DNA of 8,646 nucleotides from JBBDNV01 sp040877415 (lineage in GTDB: Bacteria; Planctomycetota; Planctomycetia; Pirellulales; PALSA-1355). The stretch is from NCBI GenBank assembly GCA_040877415.1, contig JBBDNV010000007.1, forward strand, positions 1-8,646, written 5' to 3'. Under the pieces are notes generated by a model that worked only from the letters and a program-made list of their open reading frames with translations, made no database searches and was not told where the DNA came from. The position numbers were made by a program, and so were the translations under genes. Of the stretch, positions 5,808 to 8,646 are shown piece by piece (the stretch's first letter is position 1; the number at the start of each line of letters is the position of its first letter).

Positions 5808-6791
5808 TCAGGAGCGGAGCCGCGCCTTCTCTTCCGCCGGGAGGAAAGCGATTTCCCACGCATTTTCCAGCGCCTGCACGATTTGCCCTTGGTCAAGGCC
5901 CGCGGCGGGCGCGGCCACGTCCAGTTCGTAGGGCAGGTCGATGCCGCTGATCCCGGGGTCGTCGGTGTTGATGGTGGCGAGCAGTCCGGCTTCGAGGAAT
6001 TGCTTGAGCGGATGGCTGGCGTAGTCCGGCACGGTGCTGGTCTGGACATTGCTGGTCAGGTTGGCCTCGATCCCGATGCGGCGTTCGCGCAAGAGGTCCA
6101 TCACGGCGGGATCTTCGGTCGCCCGGACCGCGTGGCCGATGCGCGTGGCGCCGAGTTGCCCGATGGCCGTGACGATGCTCTGCGCCCCGGCGGCCTCGCC
6201 GGCGTGCACGGTGACCTGCCACCCGGCATCGCGGCCTTCCTTGAAATGTTCGATAAAAAGCTCGGCCGGCCAGTTGCCCTCGTCGCCGGCCAGATCGAGC
6301 GCGGTGATGTCCTGCTGGTGATCGAGCAAGGCGCGCAATTCGCGCCGCGCACGCACCGGACCGTAGGTGCGGGTGAGGATGCCGATGAGGTTGGCCTTCA
6401 CCCCGGTGGCCGCCTCGCCTTCGCGCACGCCTTCGATCACGGCCGCGGTGACGCGTGAAGGATCGAGATGGTGCGCGTCGGCCATGAACGCCGGACTGAA
6501 GCGCAACTCGATGTAGCGGATCCCCTCGCGCCGGGCATCCTCGACATTCTCGCGGGCCACCCGGCGGCACGCCTCGTAGTCGGCAAGGACTCCGGTCATC
6601 CAGCGGAACTTGGCCAGAAATTCGATCAGTCCGGGCTGCGGCGTGGTGACAATAACGTGCGGGCGCAAGGTTTCCAGCGTGTCACCGGGCAGCGGGATGT
6701 GGTGGCGGCGCCCGAGGTCGAGAATGGTTTCGAGGCGCACACTGCCGTCGAGATGGCGGTGCAGGTCGATCAGTGGCGGGCGGGCGGGCAT
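5808..6791 (-). CDS. add: Adenosine deaminase
   Basis: A 327-residue enzyme that hydrolyses adenosine or deoxyadenosine to inosine or deoxyinosine and ammonia in purine salvage, in the cytoplasm. All zinc and catalytic positions are present: H11 and H13 in DLHRHLDGS, H196 and E199 in VHAGEA, H220 in RIGHA, and D277-D278 in NTDDP. The LAGDEG loop and NLTSNVQTSTV also match. The sequence reads close to E. coli Add along its length (for example VAAPAAGL near the end), which argues for true adenosine deaminase rather than adenine or aminodeoxyfutalosine deaminase. ATG 6791 is preferred; an in-frame TTG at 6830 would add 13 residues not typical of the family. It lies 49 nt after the epimerase stop and 50 nt before the PepSY-like gene; the link to its neighbours may be only positional. 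Confidence 0.95.
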   Translation of the reverse strand: MPARPPLIDLHRHLDGSVRLETILDLGRRHHIPLPGDTLETLRPHVIVTTPQPGLIEFLAKFRWMTGVLADYEACRRVARENVEDARREGIRYIELRFSPAFMADAHHLDPSRVTAAVIEGVREGEAATGVKANLIGILTRTYGPVRARRELRALLDHQQDITALDLAGDEGNWPAELFIEHFKEGRDAGWQVTVHAGEAAGAQSIVTAIGQLGATRIGHAVRATEDPAVMDLLRERRIGIEANLTSNVQTSTVPDYASHPLKQFLEAGLLATINTDDPGISGIDLPYELDVAAPAAGLDQGQIVQALENAWEIAFLPAEEKARLRS

Positions 6792-6840
6792 GAGCAAGAC
6801 AAGGATTTGATTTCCCCGCGGCGGGAACAAGCGGATTTAT

Positions 6841-7707
6841 TCAACGCGTCACATCGTCCACCGCGGCCGCCACATCAGCGAACTCGTAGCGGTAGTCGCA
6901 GGCGCAGGCCACCTGCGGCAAGACGCGCGAACTGTCGAGGAGGAGGGATGACATTTCGCCGAGGACGGCACGGAGGAGGAAGGCCGGTGCGGGCAGGATG
7001 GCCGGACGGCGGACGGCGCGGCCGAGCAAGCGGGTGAATTCGGAGTTGGTCACGGGCGACGGCATCACGGCGTTGAGCGGACCGGCGATCGCTTCCTTTT
7101 CCACGGCCCACAAAGCCATGCCAGCGAGGTCATTGATGTGCACGCATGACATCCACTGGCGACCGGAACCGAGTCGTCCGCCGAGACCCGCTCGGAAGAC
7201 GGGCAAAATGCGCTTCATCGTCCCGCCATCGCGACCGAGCACCAGGCCGATGCGCAAAAGAACAACACGGCCCCGGCGGACTTTCATGGCCTCGGCTTCC
7301 CACGCGCGGCAGACGTCGGCCAGAAATCCGCGGCCGGCGGGCGAATTCTCGTCCACCGGGCGGTCGCCCGTGTTGCCGTAGAATCCGATGCCGGAGGCAC
7401 TGACCAGCACGGCAGGCGGCCGGGCGGCGCGGGCGAAGCCTTCGACGATGGAACGCGTGCCGAGCACGCGGCTGTCCAGGATGCGGCGGCGTTTATCCGC
7501 GGTCCAACGGCCGACCACCGGCTCGCCGGCAAGATGGAGGACGGCGTCGAGTCCGTCGACGCCCGCCGGCTCGCCCGGCACGAAGGGACGCGTCCGCGCA
7601 TCGCGGGGTTGCCGCGAGAAAGGGACAACGTCCCAACCGCGCGCCGCGGCCAAACGCGCCGCACGGCGACCGATGAAACCCGAGGCACCGGTGATACCGA
7701 TCTTCAT
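6841..7707 (-). CDS. TIGR01777-family NAD(P)-dependent epimerase-like protein (YfcH type)
   Basis: A 288-residue atypical short-chain dehydrogenase of the YfcH/TIGR01777 family, whose substrate is unknown. The nucleotide-binding GASGFIG sits at residues 7-13. HLAGEPV (58-64) and the W-T-x-x-x-K-R block (68-74) are family marks. SASGIGFYGNTGD (103-115) contains the Ser and Tyr of the active site region. LGGRLGSGRQWMSCVHINDL (175-194) and NAVMPSPVTNSEF (212-224) are the other conserved segments. A DUF1731-like C-terminal end follows from about residue 235 (RPAILPAPAFLLRAVLGEM). Length is normal. ATG 7707 shares one base with the amidase stop (TGATG), so the two genes are translationally coupled. 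A longer in-frame start at 7758 would lie inside the amidase and add residues before the Rossmann strand, so it is rejected. Confidence 0.92.
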   Translation of the reverse strand: MKIGITGASGFIGRRAARLAAARGWDVVPFSRQPRDARTRPFVPGEPAGVDGLDAVLHLAGEPVVGRWTADKRRRILDSRVLGTRSIVEGFARAARPPAVLVSASGIGFYGNTGDRPVDENSPAGRGFLADVCRAWEAEAMKVRRGRVVLLRIGLVLGRDGGTMKRILPVFRAGLGGRLGSGRQWMSCVHINDLAGMALWAVEKEAIAGPLNAVMPSPVTNSEFTRLLGRAVRRPAILPAPAFLLRAVLGEMSSLLLDSSRVLPQVACACDYRYEFADVAAAVDDVTR

Positions 7708-8646
7708 CAATTGAAGCGCCGGTGCATCCAGCGGTAGGGAAAACGTTTGCCCGGACACGAGGTCGGACGCGGATTGATTTCGCGGTGGCCCTTGACGATA
7801 AGCACGCGGCCCTTGCTCTTACCCACGCGGCGGCGGAGGTAGTCGGTCAATTCCTCGAGGGCGGAGAGCTGGGCGCGGGTCGGGACATCGCGGTCGAAAT
7901 CGCCGACAAAGCAGATGCCGATGGCGATGTTGTTCAGGTAATCGCTGGCCACATGACCGCCGTTGATCTGGCGGGTCCAGCGCGGGCCGATCTCGATCTC
8001 GCCGTTGCCCGAGGAGGTGCCGTTGCCTATGACAAAGTGGTAAGCCAGACCGTTCTGCATTTTGCGGACGTTGCGGTGGTAATTGGCGAAGATGCGGGCG
8101 TTGCCCTGCCGCGTGGCGCTGTTGTGCACGATGACGTATTGCCAGCGGCCGCGCTTGACCGGCGCCCGGTCGATGGCATCGCGCACGCTGCGCGAGAGAT
8201 AGCGGTAGCTCGGACCGCCCCCCCAGCCGAAGAGACCGCGGCGCTCGCGTTTCGGTGGCGGCGCCAGTCCTTCATCCTCGGCTTGCCCGGATTTCTCCAC
8301 GACGATCGGCGCGGTCAGTTCGCGCGGGGGCGGAAGTTTGATCTCTTTCGGGGTTTCTTCCGGCGCCGGCACAGGGGCGGGGCGGGTGTTTTCTTCGCGC
8401 GGAGGAGGCAGGAGGACGAGCGGTGGGGACTTCGGCGCGGGCGGAGGCTTGGGAGTGGACCGAGGAACCGGCGTCTGGCGCGGGGTGGCAGCCGGCTTGG
8501 GCGGCGGGAGAACAAGCGGCTCGGGCGGCTTCTCGACGGTGGAAGCTGGAGGTGCGGTGGGACGCGGGCGGGGTTTGGGGCGGACCGGTTCCGAGCGCGG
8601 GGTGGCGACGGGCGCCGGCGCGATTGTCTCGCGCGCCCGGAGGAAC
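7707..8646 (-). CDS. N-acetylmuramoyl-L-alanine amidase (Amidase_2/PGRP) with long proline-rich linker, N-terminus outside the window
   Basis: The frame is open from the right edge to the stop at 7709-7707, 312 visible residues. The C-terminal 165 residues form an Amidase_2/PGRP domain that cleaves the lactyl-peptide bond of peptidoglycan. Likely zinc ligands are the H in VIVHNSAT (codon 8126-8124), the H in VKGHREI (7787-7785) and the C in TSCPG (7757-7755). AYHFVIGNG carries the usual active-site Tyr, and NNIAIGICFVGDFD is the central strand. The spacing GH-to-C is two residues longer than in T7 lysozyme-like enzymes. The N-terminal 140 or so visible residues are a Pro/Lys/Arg linker with PLVLPPP twice and KLPPPRE once. 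A GTG at 8372 is only an internal Val, because the proline-rich frame continues past it. The linker suggests an anchored periplasmic enzyme; the anchor would lie beyond the window. Confidence 0.88.
   Translation of the reverse strand, partial: FLRARETIAPAPVATPRSEPVRPKPRPRPTAPPASTVEKPPEPLVLPPPKPAATPRQTPVPRSTPKPPPAPKSPPLVLLPPPREENTRPAPVPAPEETPKEIKLPPPRELTAPIVVEKSGQAEDEGLAPPPKRERRGLFGWGGGPSYRYLSRSVRDAIDRAPVKRGRWQYVIVHNSATRQGNARIFANYHRNVRKMQNGLAYHFVIGNGTSSGNGEIEIGPRWTRQINGGHVASDYLNNIAIGICFVGDFDRDVPTRAQLSALEELTDYLRRRVGKSKGRVLIVKGHREINPRPTSCPGKRFPYRWMHRRFN

Larger units (their letters stand above)
2885..8646 (-). other. Probable seven-gene operon, amidase to one-helix protein
   Basis: Seven consecutive genes lie on the minus strand with junctions of -1, 49, 50, 2, 9 and 21 nt and end at the 2860-2889 palindrome. 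None of the gaps has a strong terminator; 6812-6827 holds only a weak GC stem without a T-run. The two 50-nt gaps on either side of the adenosine deaminase gene are the likeliest places for internal promoters. The tight block from the PepSY-like gene to the one-helix gene looks like the functional core. Confidence 0.6.

Noticed and set aside
5893..6570. A 225-codon minus-strand frame inside the adenosine deaminase gene
   Set aside because: It is the shifted reading of a gene whose catalytic residues are all present in the other frame. The product is mostly Arg, Gly and Ala.
6812..6827. TTCCC/CGGGAA stem as a terminator between the epimerase and adenosine deaminase genes
   Set aside because: The stem is about five base pairs and no T-run follows on the minus strand, so it is too weak to call.
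8372..8374. GTG as the start of the amidase
   Set aside because: The same frame continues upstream to the window edge with consistent proline-rich sequence, so this codon is read as an internal valine. The true start lies outside.

Overview
This window is a high-GC bacterial chromosome segment carrying housekeeping and cell-envelope genes. It contains eleven protein-coding genes. Two of these run off the ends: a cupin-like gene on the left and an amidase on the right. I see no rRNA, tRNA, CRISPR array, insertion sequence or phage gene. The gene set suggests a Gram-negative-type heterotroph: flotillin FloA with a short NfeD, an E. coli-like adenosine deaminase, a YfcH-type SDR protein, a YebC variant starting MGRQW, and proline-rich envelope proteins. 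The general flavour (GC-rich, weak Shine-Dalgarno use, FloA/NfeD beside proline-rich one-helix proteins) fits Verrucomicrobiota or the wider PVC group. That placement is an inference from style, not a marker-based assignment.

Layout. Positions 1-595 (minus) hold the N-terminal 198 residues of a cupin-fold-like protein of unknown function. A 183-bp divergent gap follows, then an exported SOUL-family haem-binding protein (779-1333, plus). Convergent to that is a toxin-antitoxin pair on the minus strand: a Phd/YefM-type antitoxin (2029-1787) overlapping by 4 nt a PIN-domain VapC toxin (1790-1374). The antitoxin start lies in a compact inverted-repeat/direct-repeat cluster (2022-2066) that looks like an autoregulatory operator. 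A YebC/PmpR-family gene (2122-2853, plus) diverges from it and ends just before a perfect 13-bp-arm palindrome (2860-2889).

From that palindrome rightwards everything is on the minus strand and tightly packed, as in one operon read right to left. The order is a proline-rich-linker N-acetylmuramoyl-L-alanine amidase (enters from the right edge), a TIGR01777 epimerase, adenosine deaminase, a secreted PepSY-like protein, a short NfeD, FloA, and a one-helix proline-rich protein. Gaps are -1, 49, 50, 2, 9 and 21 nt. The last four genes look like a membrane-domain (flotillin) module. The amidase adds peptidoglycan work. Adenosine deaminase and the epimerase are probably passengers.

I found no convincing undescribed multi-gene system. 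The items most worth a second look are the toxin-antitoxin operator architecture, the palindrome that contains a stop codon between convergent genes, the secreted PepSY-like protein coupled to NfeD-FloA, and the near absence of Shine-Dalgarno sequences.
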